From assembly GCA_965208385.1 (NCBI GenBank), contig CBDBOO010000064.1:1-64000 (forward strand): a stretch of DNA of 64,000 nucleotides, written 5' to 3'. The notes beneath the pieces are model-generated. The model did not search any database. It saw only the letters and a program-made list of their open reading frames with translations, and was not told the DNA's origin. Below are positions 18,657 through 27,550 of this stretch, in pieces. Every line of letters starts with the position of its first letter. Positions within the stretch are counted from its first letter, which is position 1. The position numbers and the translations under genes are program-made. Origin of the DNA: Endozoicomonas sp965208385. GTDB lineage: Bacteria; Pseudomonadota; Gammaproteobacteria; Pseudomonadales; Endozoicomonadaceae.

Positions 18657-19882
18657 ATGAACAAGTGTAGTTCAGAGTATCTTTCTGTTGCTGACGATTG
18701 CCTTCGCCAGTTTGCACAAACCGATAACGATGACCTTTCAGCCGTTCTCACTTCAGAGAATCTTATCGAATTTCAAGACAGCTATCCAAATTCGAGAGTA
18801 CGAATTTTCCCTCCAATCAAGACGCTCACTCTTTTTATGAAGCAGGTGGCCAGCGATACCAAATCCTGTCGTCATGCTTTGATTGATGAAGCAAAGGATC
18901 AGGTAGCCGCAGGAAATAAACCTTCCAATACACAAACCAGCGCGTACTGTAAGGCTCGCCCGAGGTTAACTGAAGAGTCTGTTAAGTCGCTGTTTTGTAC
19001 TTCAGGTGACAACCTTGACAAGGTCAGCCCTGAATCCTGGTTGTGGCACCAGAGACGCGTTCTGATAACCGACGGTTCAACACTTCTGATGCCAGACACA
19101 GAAAAAAATGAGGAAATTTATCCTCAACTCAACACCCAAAAAAAGAACTGGGCTTTCCAATACTGAGGATTCTCGTTCTGATGAGTTTGGGCAGTGGTGC
19201 TCTGTTAGATTATGCGGTAGCTCCTTATGAAGGCAAAGAAACAGGGGAGCAAGCATTACTCAGAAAGCTTTTGTTTCGTCTTCAGGATGGAGACATTCTG
19301 TTGGGGGACGCTAATTTCGAGAACTACTTTCTGTTGGCTTTTTTGCTTCAAACCAAGGGTGACGTGGTCTTTGAGAAAAATGGTTCCCGTATTATTGATT
19401 TCAGAAAGTGCTTCAAAAAACTGACTAAAAACGATGGGCTGTTCAAACTTCACAGATCAGTTCGTCCAGAGTGGATGAGTCAGGAGCTGTACAATCAGAT
19501 GCCTGAAGAGCTAATCATTAGGGCGGTTAAAAATAAACGTCGTATTATTGTCACTACCTTACTGGATGCCGAAGAGTATCCTCGAAGCGAGATTATTGCC
19601 TTGTATCTGAAGCGCTGGAACGTAGAAATTGATTTTCGTGTGATCAAAACCACGATGAAGATGGATATGCTTCGCTGCAAAAGTCCGGAAATGGTACGAA
19701 AAGAAATCTCTGTCAATTTATTGGTCTACAACCTGATTAGAGCACTGATGGCAAAAGCCGCACAAAGTATCGGAAAAGTGCCCAGAGAAGCCAGCTTTAA
19801 AGCGGCGCAAGAAACACTGGTTTCTTTTCACCAGACGTTGCTGCAAGCGATAGTTCAAACTTCACAGAGAGAGCCCGAGTAG
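18657..19882 (+). pseudogene. IS4-family transposase with a frameshift
   Basis: Two consecutive frames make one transposase. The first (18657-19166) ends NTQKKNWAFQY. The second runs ...ELGFPILRILVLMSLGSGALLDYAV, with DGDILLGDANFENYFLL (catalytic Asp) and the YLKRWNVEIDFRVIKTTMKMDML block (IS4 Y-(2)-R-(3)-E-(6)-K-like signature). The joint is the tract A AAA AAG at 19138-19145, which is both a homopolymer and a legitimate -1 slippery heptamer in the zero frame. An inactivating base loss is more likely, since IS4 transposases are normally one frame. Confidence 0.8.
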
Positions 19883-20274
19883 TCAAAAGACGACCAAAGC
19901 ATAAAAAGCTTCAACACTCAAGAGCACAGGCTCGGAGGCTCAAGAAATACAGGGGGTGACTTAAGTCAGTGCCATTGGCTTAATACGTCTGCTGGATGAG
20001 TACTACCAGCGATGGGTGCCCAAAGAAAGGTTATCAGTATGTTGGAAATAATCGCTCAACATCTTGTAGGCAATCGTCCGGGAAGGTCAGAGCCACGAGC
20101 AGTCAAAAGACGACCAAAGCCGCATCGCAATATTCTGTCTCATTATGGTATTGCTGCAAAAAAGCTTCAACACTCAAGAGCACAGGCTCGGAGGCTCAAG
20201 AAATACAGGGGGTGAGCTCTTAAGTCAGTGCCATTGGCTTAATACGTCTGTTAAAACCAGCCCGCCCAAGCTGG

Positions 20275-20838
20275 ATGAGCCGTGAGTACTACCAGCGATG
20301 GGTGCCCAAAGAATTGACTGTCCGAGTGATTAAAAACAAAAAACGAATAATCGTGACTACCCTGCTGAACGCAGAGGAATACACACGATCCGAGATAGTC
20401 AGTCTTTATCTGGCACGTTGGCATGTAGAGCTGGATTTTCGATCCATCAAATCCCTTATGGCGATGGATATACTGCGCTGCAAGACTCCGCAAATGGTCA
20501 GGAAGGAAATCACGGTGCACCTGTTGGTTTATAATTTGATACGCTCATTAATGGCACGAGCGGCAGTAAAGCTCAAAAACCTGCCACGACAAATAAGCTT
20601 TAAAGCGGCTCAGGAAACCATTCAAGTCTTTCACGTGCTTCTGCTACAGGCGACAACAGAATTGCTATCAACACTGGTTGACAGTATGGTGCAAATTGCT
20701 TCGGAACATATCGTGGGCGATCGACCGGGGCGAAAAGAACCGAGAGCGATTAAAAGACGGCCAAAACCCCATAAAAGACTTCAACACCCAAGGGCGCAGG
20801 CGCGCAGACTCTTAGAATATCAAGGTAAGAAGGCTTAA
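20275..20838 (+). pseudogene. IS4-family transposase C-terminal fragment
   Basis: A 187-residue C-terminal piece (VRVIKNKKRIIVTTLLNAEE ... YLARWHVELDFRSIKSLMAMDILRCKTP) paralogous to, but clearly diverged from, the end of the transposase at 19181-19882. It keeps the YREK-type region but lacks the N-terminal two thirds and the first catalytic acids. It ends just before the right inverted repeat at 20834-20851, so it supplies the outer right end of the array. Confidence 0.8.
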
Positions 20839-20862
20839 GTCAGTGCCATTGGATACCGGGAT

Positions 20863-21435
20863 ACCCTGTAATCCAGACATTGAGGAATAAAGGGGCTGTC
20901 GAGAATCAGTTCACCATCGCTGCGACATTCCTGAACCCGGGCTATGGCCAGTGTCGAATAATCATCACGGGTTTCACTTTCCAGCAGCAGGCTGGGATTC
21001 AAACGACAGAGTTCAAGCTTTACCGGGTCATTCTCGTCATTACTGCTGTCTCTTACATCCCAGTCGAAGCTCAGTTCTGATTGTCCGACACGCTTTCTCC
21101 CTGGGAGTTGTGTCCATGTGTCCTGCTTTTATCAATGGTATGGCCAGATATAAAATCAATCCGGGCGGGGCCCCCTGAATATCTCGAATAATATCTTCTT
21201 CAAGTGCGAATGGCGTACCATCCGGAAACAGGCCACGGGCAGTCCTCAAACAAATCTTCCCTGCTTTCAACTGGTCAGTATCGATATGCAGTTGGGCAAA
21301 ACCGACCCGGTCAGGATCCAGCATGCTGGCGAGTTTATGAATATAGCTTTTCAGGTATCTTTCCTGCTGCTGAAAATGCTGTGGGCTGAGAAACATGCCT
21401 TCCAGCCAGACTACTTTATCGTGACTGTGATCCAT
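20863..21435 (-). pseudogene. tssK: TssK N-terminal part, also frameshifted
   Basis: Starts with the family signature DKVVWLEGMFLSPQHFQQQERYLKSYI at 21435. The first frame runs to the stop at 21040, but TssK sequence resumes in another frame as FDWDVRDSSNDENDPVKLEL, then LCRLNPSLLLE, YSTLAIARVQE and LDSPFIPQCLDYR, up to the IS border. A small indel between about 21065 and 21115 must be assumed. So tssK carries two independent lesions: this frameshift and the IS4 array. The start lies 7 bp after the tssJ stop. Confidence 0.85.
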
Positions 21436-21442
21436 ATTGACG

Positions 21443-21764
21443 TCATTCTCCGGATGGAATGGGTTGAGTCACTGAAAGACGGAGCTTGTTACCATTGATG
21501 TTCAGGGTCTGGATATTGTTCTTTGAGGGGTCTACAGGGATTACAGCCGTCGATTCTGATGAACCGTATTCTGCAAATTCTCCCAGGATGGCAATGTAAC
21601 GGGTTGAGGCATCAAGTGTAAAACTGAGTGTTGTTCTGACCCCGGGTTGTATTGTCGGTAATCCATGTTTCCTGATCAGGCTGTCCTGAAGAGTAGCAGT
21701 GTCCTGAAGATAGAGATCAAGAAAATCAGCCTGTAGAAATAAAATGCTCCCCCGAAGTTCATAA
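21443..21764 (-). pseudogene. tssJ: TssJ C-terminal part of a gene split by IS1634
   Basis: After the element, the frame reads YELRGSILFLQADFLDLYLQD, then ATLQDSLIRKHGL and the beta-strand end ASTRYIAILGEFAEY ... KLRLSVTQP. This is the transthyretin-like fold of the T6SS outer-membrane lipoprotein TssJ. Joined across the 6-bp duplication with the 5' part it restores QVRLYELRGS, the expected TssJ strand-loop. The in-frame ATG near 21778 lies in the element and is not a native start. Confidence 0.85.
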
Positions 21765-23893
21765 CCGTCATTCACCACCTACTTTGATATTTCCCCTACC
21801 CCTGCAGCGCAAGGGTTTTGAAATTTGACCACCTTATTGTAAGCATAAACGTACTTCTCCTGATAACGAGTACCCAATCAACCTTTCATGGATATCCATT
21901 CATGAAAAACACAAACAAGAAAAAACCTCACCTTCAGCAGCCGGAGATGACAGCAGGGCGATCTCATTTGGCACTAACTTTCTCTGTTTGGCTAATTATT
22001 CAGCACACAAAAGTACCAAAATAAGCCTAATTTCCTGTACTTCTCAAAAATTCAGTTTTTAAAGCTAGCTTTTTGAATATGCAACAGGATTGGTGTTTGT
22101 CAAATGAGATCGCCCTGAGATGACAGGGACAAGCCTCCGTGCATTGATCTTGCTGCTCTCACACTCCCTCTTGAGTCAGGAATAAATTGATTGGTACGTT
22201 GACCCTAATATAAAGATAATTGTCGCCTGATTCTCCGAGATGCCAATCACGTGCTTCTCCGTTCCGTTGATCGTCTGCACATAAATGCCATCAAAGCAGC
22301 AGAAAATCCATCTGCCCGTTGGGTTCTGGGCTGGCTTTTTCTTCATGTCCGGGAACGTTCGGCTCTGCTTCTTCAACTCATAACGGATTCGATGTTGGAT
22401 AGCAGCATAGACCATCAGGCAAAGTGTCATCACCATTAACAATGCCTCAATGCGTTCCGGTTTCTTCAGATAGAGGGAAGACACCAGAAAGTCCGGACTT
22501 TTTAGAAAGCGAAAGCCTCGTTCAACCTGTTGCTGTGATTTGTACGTCCTCAGTAGTTCAGCGCTGTCCAGTCGAGTAGTATTAATGTCGTTGGTAGCCA
22601 GCACAAAACAACCCAGTGATGCTTCGGTATCCTGCCGGGTTTGCACAGCGATCGAGCAACAACTTGTTACGTAATATTCCAGGTGGTCGGGTTCCGCTCC
22701 ATTAACAGGTCGTCCTTTGCTCTTGTAGCAGGGCTTGGCGATAACCTGAGCCTCAGCCTGACAAAGTTCAGACTGCTTCTGCCATTGCCTAAAGGCTTCC
22801 ATGGCCTCCCCTTCGCACTGGAACGCTTTTTTGCTCAACTTTTCCAGTCTCTCGCACTCTTTCAGAGACTTTTTCTGCATACGCCTTGTCAGCGTCTTCT
22901 GTTCGGTTTCCTGGCGTTGCTGGTTGCGAAACAAAACCCAGCGTTGCTCTACGTTCGCATAATTAGACGACACTTCTGTAGCTTCGTAATGGTCAAACCC
23001 CTCCACTGCTTTCATGGTTCGTGAAGGCGCACTCCTTACCAGCTCTTTGGCGGCACCAATATTGAGAGGAACTCTGGAAATAAACAGCTGATCCTGCTGG
23101 TCAAGTTCCTGGATTGTCCCTGCCACATACAATGCTGCATCGCCAATAAAATAGCGGGCTTCCAGTGCGGCTTTGAAACTCTTCAAGTGCTTGGAAACCA
23201 CCTGTTTGAAACTGGTCTTATCAGTTACATTGCCACTGGTTGCTTTCATAAACAACGGGATGCCTGCCCGGTTTTCAGTCAACAGAAGCAATATGGCCTG
23301 GTTCAAATCCGGGCGGTGATCCCGGCTGTAACCTTTGCAAAGCCTGATGCAGTTGAGGTCTTCATCGCTCAGATCGCTATCGCTATTATAACGACCATCG
23401 ACGTGGAAGCCGGTGCCATCAAGGTTCAGCGCGTCGCAAGGCAATTTGAGATGAGTTGCAACCTTGATAGCCAGCTCAAAATAGACTTTACTGACATCCA
23501 GATCAAAGAGTTCATCCAGTGCTCTTCCCAGAATCTTGTCGTTTAAATGCTCTGGTTTAATCCCTTCCCTGATCAGTTTGTTGAGAGGTTTATTGGCAAA
23601 GAACTGGGGGAACATATGGAGAGATTGCCCCGTAAAGCCGAGGCCATTGAGGATCATGCCGACAATGGCTTCACCGTGGGAGACATTCCATTCATCCGCT
23701 ACCTTGGGTGCACGTCTGTCAATGTGATCGGCTATGCCCAGCTCTTTGCACATACCTGCCACCAGGCCGAGGTGATCCATGTTCTGAATCTGAGTGCGAT
23801 ATTGAATAGGAGGCATAAGGCTGTTTCCTGATATTTGCTTTTTTGATAAATAGCAGAAATCAGGAAAATGTCAGGTTAGGTGGTGAATGTCGG
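21765..23893. mobile_element. IS1634-type insertion sequence in tssJ
   Basis: The 2129-bp element has inverted ends ccgtcattcaccacct (21765-21780) and aggtggtgaatgtcgg (23878-23893), one mismatch. A perfect 6-bp target duplication tcataa flanks it at 21759-21764 and 23894-23899. One intact transposase gene lies inside. Removing the element and one duplication copy restores tssJ exactly. Confidence 0.93.
22176..23816 (-). CDS. IS1634-family transposase
   Basis: An intact 546-residue transposase. The N-terminus (QNMDHLGLVAGMCKELGIADHIDRRAP) is the DUF4277 type seen in IS1634 elements. The DDE core follows: LNLDGTGFHVDGRY (first Asp), YFIGDAALYVAGT (second Asp) and LRTYKSQQQVERGFRFLKSPDFLVSSLYLKKPERIEALLMV (catalytic Glu region). 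A Lys/Glu-rich helical insertion sits between the latter two. No frameshift is seen, so the element may still move. It reads in the same direction as the disrupted tssJ. Confidence 0.88.
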   Translation of the reverse strand: MPPIQYRTQIQNMDHLGLVAGMCKELGIADHIDRRAPKVADEWNVSHGEAIVGMILNGLGFTGQSLHMFPQFFANKPLNKLIREGIKPEHLNDKILGRALDELFDLDVSKVYFELAIKVATHLKLPCDALNLDGTGFHVDGRYNSDSDLSDEDLNCIRLCKGYSRDHRPDLNQAILLLLTENRAGIPLFMKATSGNVTDKTSFKQVVSKHLKSFKAALEARYFIGDAALYVAGTIQELDQQDQLFISRVPLNIGAAKELVRSAPSRTMKAVEGFDHYEATEVSSNYANVEQRWVLFRNQQRQETEQKTLTRRMQKKSLKECERLEKLSKKAFQCEGEAMEAFRQWQKQSELCQAEAQVIAKPCYKSKGRPVNGAEPDHLEYYVTSCCSIAVQTRQDTEASLGCFVLATNDINTTRLDSAELLRTYKSQQQVERGFRFLKSPDFLVSSLYLKKPERIEALLMVMTLCLMVYAAIQHRIRYELKKQSRTFPDMKKKPAQNPTGRWIFCCFDGIYVQTINGTEKHVIGISENQATIIFILGSTYQSIYS

Positions 23894-24096
23894 TCATAAA
23901 GTCGTACCTGCAGCGGTGCTGCCGGTTCATTAATTTCAGAGTTGATATCGTAGTCAGCTTTAATATGAAGATTAAGAATGGTATCAGGCACAATAACTTC
24001 AGGTTCTGGTGTTGAACTGCAGCCGGATAAAGTCAGCAACAGTATCAGTCCGAACAAATATCGTCTTATAGAAGCGGTTGAATAATACCTGGGCAT
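23894..24096 (-). pseudogene. tssJ: TssJ signal-peptide and N-terminal part, split by IS1634
   Basis: The ATG at 24096 (MPRYYSTASIRRYLFGLILLLTLSGCSS) gives a lipoprotein signal peptide with lipobox LSGC. The start of the TssJ domain follows, up to PLQVRLY, where the IS1634 element interrupts. Codons upstream of this ATG read into the FHA gene in another frame and are not used. The start overlaps the fha stop (TGATG), so tssJ was translated right after fha. Confidence 0.85.
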
Positions 24097-25220
24097 CAGG
24101 AACTCTCCGCTTCTTTCATTGCTGTTCGAAGCCGGTTCAAAAACAATAGCCGGTAACTGTTTTCTGACATCAAACGGCGATGGTAGCTTTGATAAAAAAG
24201 CCATAACTCCTGACCAGAGACTGTCTGTTTCTTTCTGAAGCTGCCAATACAACGCTTAATGAATCCTCTGTGGTTACGTTTTTTTATAAAATGAGCTTCC
24301 ATTGACTCCGGAGAAAACTCTGTCATGGCCATATCCAGGGCCTTAATCATGGCATTGAACATTGTCTTTTTTCGGTGAGCCTTTGAGGAATGAAGCGGCG
24401 AAGAGATAAGAGGTACAGGCAGATCAGGCGTTTTAATGGCATCGATAATATTGACATCACCGTTGAGCATTTTTTGGGCTGTTGAATCATTTTTTGATAG
24501 CACAGGAATTTCAGCGTGCTCATCCATCCTGTCTGACAATTTTACATTTGCACTAGCTTCTGTAGCAAAGGAGGGGGTATTCCAGAGACTGCGATTGATA
24601 CTCCAGTTGTCTTCGTCATCGGACCCGTTATCTGCAAGAACATCAATGAGTCCAGATGTCTCGGATGTTATGGGTGAGGTTTCATTTCTACCGATATCGG
24701 TCAGGGGTATAGCGTGATTGAAATCAGGTGTGTCGGGTGAACTCTGTTTTTCTGGTACGACTTCCTCTATGACAAATGGATCATCGATGTTGTCATTCAG
24801 GGAGGAAGTGGCGTGGTTGTCCAGAAAACAAACGTCGGGAGCCTGCTCTTCCAGAGAAGGAAGTTCTGGTGCAGAAAGCCCTGACCTGGGGTTGGATTGC
24901 CAGGGAGAAAAATCGCTGATCATTAATCGATAGTCTCCAAGGGAAAGAATATCACCGTCACATAAAAGCTGTAGTCTGTTATTACCCAGAGGATTATTCA
25001 GCTGGTTAATGAATAATCCATTCAGACTGAGGTCTTCGATGTACCATTGGTTATCTTCCTGAATAATGTGTGCATGACGCTCCGATACTTTCTCTGTCCG
25101 GTCGGGAAGTTGTAACTGGCATGAGTCTGTTCTGCCAATAAACAGGCCGTCATCAGGGACGTTACAACTGAGGCTGGCAAGATGTTCACCTTCAGGGATA
25201 TTAATAATTACAATCTGCAT
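24096..25220 (-). CDS. FHA-domain protein of the T6SS cluster
   Basis: 374 residues. The N-terminal 105 residues are an FHA phosphothreonine-binding domain (GLFIGRTDSCQLQLPD ... VSERHAHIIQEDNQWYIEDLSLNGLFIN), with the GR, SxxH and N residues present. A long acidic, low-complexity middle is followed by a helical C-terminal domain (TMFNAMIKALDMAMTEFSPESMEAHF ... ELWLFYQSYHRRL) as in the TagH/ImpI-type T6SS regulators. It probably takes part in threonine-phosphorylation control of the secretion system; no kinase gene of the PpkA type is next to it. First gene of the block and intact. Confidence 0.85.
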   Translation of the reverse strand: MQIVIINIPEGEHLASLSCNVPDDGLFIGRTDSCQLQLPDRTEKVSERHAHIIQEDNQWYIEDLSLNGLFINQLNNPLGNNRLQLLCDGDILSLGDYRLMISDFSPWQSNPRSGLSAPELPSLEEQAPDVCFLDNHATSSLNDNIDDPFVIEEVVPEKQSSPDTPDFNHAIPLTDIGRNETSPITSETSGLIDVLADNGSDDEDNWSINRSLWNTPSFATEASANVKLSDRMDEHAEIPVLSKNDSTAQKMLNGDVNIIDAIKTPDLPVPLISSPLHSSKAHRKKTMFNAMIKALDMAMTEFSPESMEAHFIKKRNHRGFIKRCIGSFRKKQTVSGQELWLFYQSYHRRLMSENSYRLLFLNRLRTAMKEAESS

Positions 25221-25354
25221 GCTGTAAGTCGTGCCGGTAAACGATAATATATCTGGTTGGAACAGTTTAGATGCTTTGCTGAGTTGCGAAAGGAACTATT
25301 ATTGGCCAGTTCACTGACAGGGGTGATCAATGAGAATTATATCCAGAGGGTTTC

Positions 25355-26347
25355 ATGGCTGAACTGCCCGGAATGAAAGCTGATTCACAGACAGATACCA
25401 GACCCATTGGCTTGTTGTTAATGGAAGGTTTTTCAATGCTGTCGTTTGCTTCTGCCATTGAGCCCCTGCACATTGCGAACCGTATTGCTGGTAAAAAATT
25501 GTATCAGCCAATCGTTATTGCTCTCTCTGGCGATGCTGTGGTCAGTGCTTCGGGTATTTATGTTTCTGTGGTCCCTGTTGAACACCAGCCTGAACAGTTT
25601 GACACTCTGCTGGTGTGTGGAAAAGCTGATGGACGACAATCGTCTTCCATTGATGAGAATCCGGATAATGTATCTAACCTGAATGCTCTGCTGACAAGGG
25701 CTCCGTCATTGGGGGGAATCGGTACCGGGGCTCTCTGGCTAGCCAGATCGGGAAAACTGGATGGTTGTAAAGCGGTGCTGCATGGCATGGATCGGGGACA
25801 GGCACAGAGGCAGTTTGCCCGAATAAGGGTTTCAGGTAACCTGTTTGAAGTCGACAAGCAGGTCTATACCTGTGGCGGAGGTTCTGCCGCTGTCGATATG
25901 ATGCTGGCACTGATTGCCAGGCAGCATGGCATGTCTCTGTCTGCTGCGATTTCAGAAAACCTGGTGCGTGAACGTCAGGGTCAGACTTCTTCTGCCGCCG
26001 AGAAAATCAGTACCATAAAATCAGGTCAACAACCCCGCCTCAGGGATGCCCTGGATTTGATGCTGGCTAACATTGAAGAACCATTGGGAGCCGATGAACT
26101 GGCATCATTGGTGGGTATATCCAGACGTCAACTTGAACGATTATTCCGCAAACATCTGGATACAGTCCCTTCCAGACACTATCTTCAGATACGTTTGGAA
26201 CATGCCCGAAAACTGCTGCAGCAGGAAAATGCTCCGGTGGTGCAGGTGGCACTTGATTGCGGATTTGCCAATGCCTCTCATTTCAGTACTGCCTACAGAA
26301 ACCAGTTTGGCAGTACCCCCAGCGAAGAGCGACGCAAAAATCAGTAA
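25355..26347 (+). CDS. GlxA-type AraC-family transcriptional regulator
   Basis: 330 residues. The N-terminal DJ-1/PfpI-like domain (IGLLLMEGFSMLSFASAIEPLHIANRIAG ... DTLLVCGKADG) is followed by a C-terminal AraC domain with two helix-turn-helix motifs (LGADELASLVGISRRQLERLFRKHL and APVVQVALDCGFANASHFSTAYRNQFGSTPSEERR). This architecture is that of GlxA and the carnitine/glycine-betaine regulators (CdhR, GbdR). Targets are unknown. It is divergent from the T6SS fha gene with 134 bp between them, so it could act there, but nothing proves it. Confidence 0.88.
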   Translation: MAELPGMKADSQTDTRPIGLLLMEGFSMLSFASAIEPLHIANRIAGKKLYQPIVIALSGDAVVSASGIYVSVVPVEHQPEQFDTLLVCGKADGRQSSSIDENPDNVSNLNALLTRAPSLGGIGTGALWLARSGKLDGCKAVLHGMDRGQAQRQFARIRVSGNLFEVDKQVYTCGGGSAAVDMMLALIARQHGMSLSAAISENLVRERQGQTSSAAEKISTIKSGQQPRLRDALDLMLANIEEPLGADELASLVGISRRQLERLFRKHLDTVPSRHYLQIRLEHARKLLQQENAPVVQVALDCGFANASHFSTAYRNQFGSTPSEERRKNQ

Positions 26348-26435
26348 CTCTTTTTACAGCTAACACGAGAATCAATTCGTTAACTGTTCGGTTTGCTGAA
26401 TCCTCTGAATTATTGACTATGCTTACTGCCATCAA

Positions 26436-27500
26436 AAATGGATAGCGGTAACACTTTGCGGCCTTTCAACCCTGAATCTATAAAACATATAAGAATTGTA
26501 AGAAATATAAAGATTGTTAAAAAGATTGTTAAAAAGATTGTTAAAAGGGTTATTAAAAGCCCAGTGGACTGGCGTTAATCCTTTTTTTCTGGCTGACAAT
26601 ATCTGTTGTTGAAAGCGCATCGGCTGTCATAAAGAAAGAGCATCCTGTCAGGCTGGGATTTGCCGGAGCCAGCATCACCTCCGGATTTAACTCTCAGAAT
26701 TCTTTTCCCAGTATTGTTTTTAAAGGTTTCCGGCTGGCAGAAAGTTTTGAACGGGCGCTGAAGGAGAAAAGCTCCGTTACTTTTCTCGATGAAAGCCCCG
26801 GATTGACCGATGCGCCCTTTATGATGCTGACCCGACTTCTCTACTTTATGTATCTCCCGGCCTGATGGCCCATCATCAGGTGCAGAGGCTGGTGTCTGGT
26901 CAGGCGCAGTTTGTTATTGCTGTAGATCTGTTATTTTGGCCTCTCTATGGTTCTTTGAAACAAGGACGGTGTGACTGGTATTTGCAGCATACAGAAGGCT
27001 ATATAAAACTGGCAGATCAATTGGATGAACCACTGGAAAGTGCATCACTCTGTTCACTCTATTTCCGTCTCCAGAGACTGGAATATCTGCTTCATGTTCT
27101 ATCCTGTTTCCAGCAAACCCGATTTCTGGTTGCTTACATCCCGGACATTTCAGTGTATTTGGGAATGCCTTTTTATCATTTTATGGAGGCAGATCTGAAA
27201 CCCGGGGAAGTTAATCTGGCGAATGCACTGATAGCCCGTTATGTGGCTGATTCAGTAAACCTGTCAGTTATTGATTTACGTGGTATCTATGAGAGAAGGG
27301 CGCTCGTTCGCTGTGGCAGTGATGGGCTTTTAATGGAGCCTTCCGGACTGCTGGCAAACGACAGACTGCATCTGTCAAAAGCCGGGTATTTGTGTATGAC
27401 TTTGAAGATTCTGAACTGGATGGAAAAGGAAAGTGCAGATTTCGAAAAACTGGCTGCATTGTTTGATACGGTGACCTTGAAACAAAATCTGAGTCCGTGA
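26436..27500 (+). pseudogene. SGNH-hydrolase-like gene with two frameshifts
   Basis: Three frames add up to one protein: MDSGNTLRPFNPESIKHIRI and a 12-bp-repeat-coded KIVK stretch; then a membrane helix (LALILFFWLTISVV) and LGFAGASITSGFNSQ (GDSL-like block I) up to about 26815; then DADPTSLLYVSPGL into the long frame from 26865, ending with NDRLHLSKAGYLC (block V, Asp-x-x-His). Shifts are needed near 26562-26572 and 26815-26835. SGNH enzymes are serine esterases or acyltransferases; the substrate is unknown. Its promoter region follows the AraC gene in the same direction. Confidence 0.65.
26509..26544 (+). repeat. 12-bp tandem repeat in the SGNH pseudogene
   Basis: Three perfect copies of aaagattgttaa (26509, 26521, 26533) followed by a degenerate fourth. 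They code for repeated KIVK just before the first frameshift. Confidence 0.85.
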
Positions 27501-27550
27501 AAAATGGCAGCCAGACCCGGCCTGCCATTGCCCAACACGTATGACGGTAT

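Larger units (their letters stand above)
18556..20851. mobile_element. Nested IS4-type element array inserted in tssK
   Basis: The outer ends are perfect 18-bp inverted repeats (caatggcactgacttaag at 18556-18573, cttaagtcagtgccattg at 20834-20851). The flanking 11-bp duplication gataccgggat is at 18545-18555 and 20852-20862, within the range known for the IS4 family. Inside are a frameshifted transposase and three right ends, at about 19977, 20236 and 20851. The internal joints share gcttaatacgtctg and partial repeats of the transposase 3' part, so the array arose by nested or deletion events. Confidence 0.88.

Noticed and set aside
20880..21178. Plus-strand open frames of 66-75 residues inside the tssK 5' part
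   Set aside because: The minus-strand TssK sequence is continuous here apart from one frameshift and explains the region.
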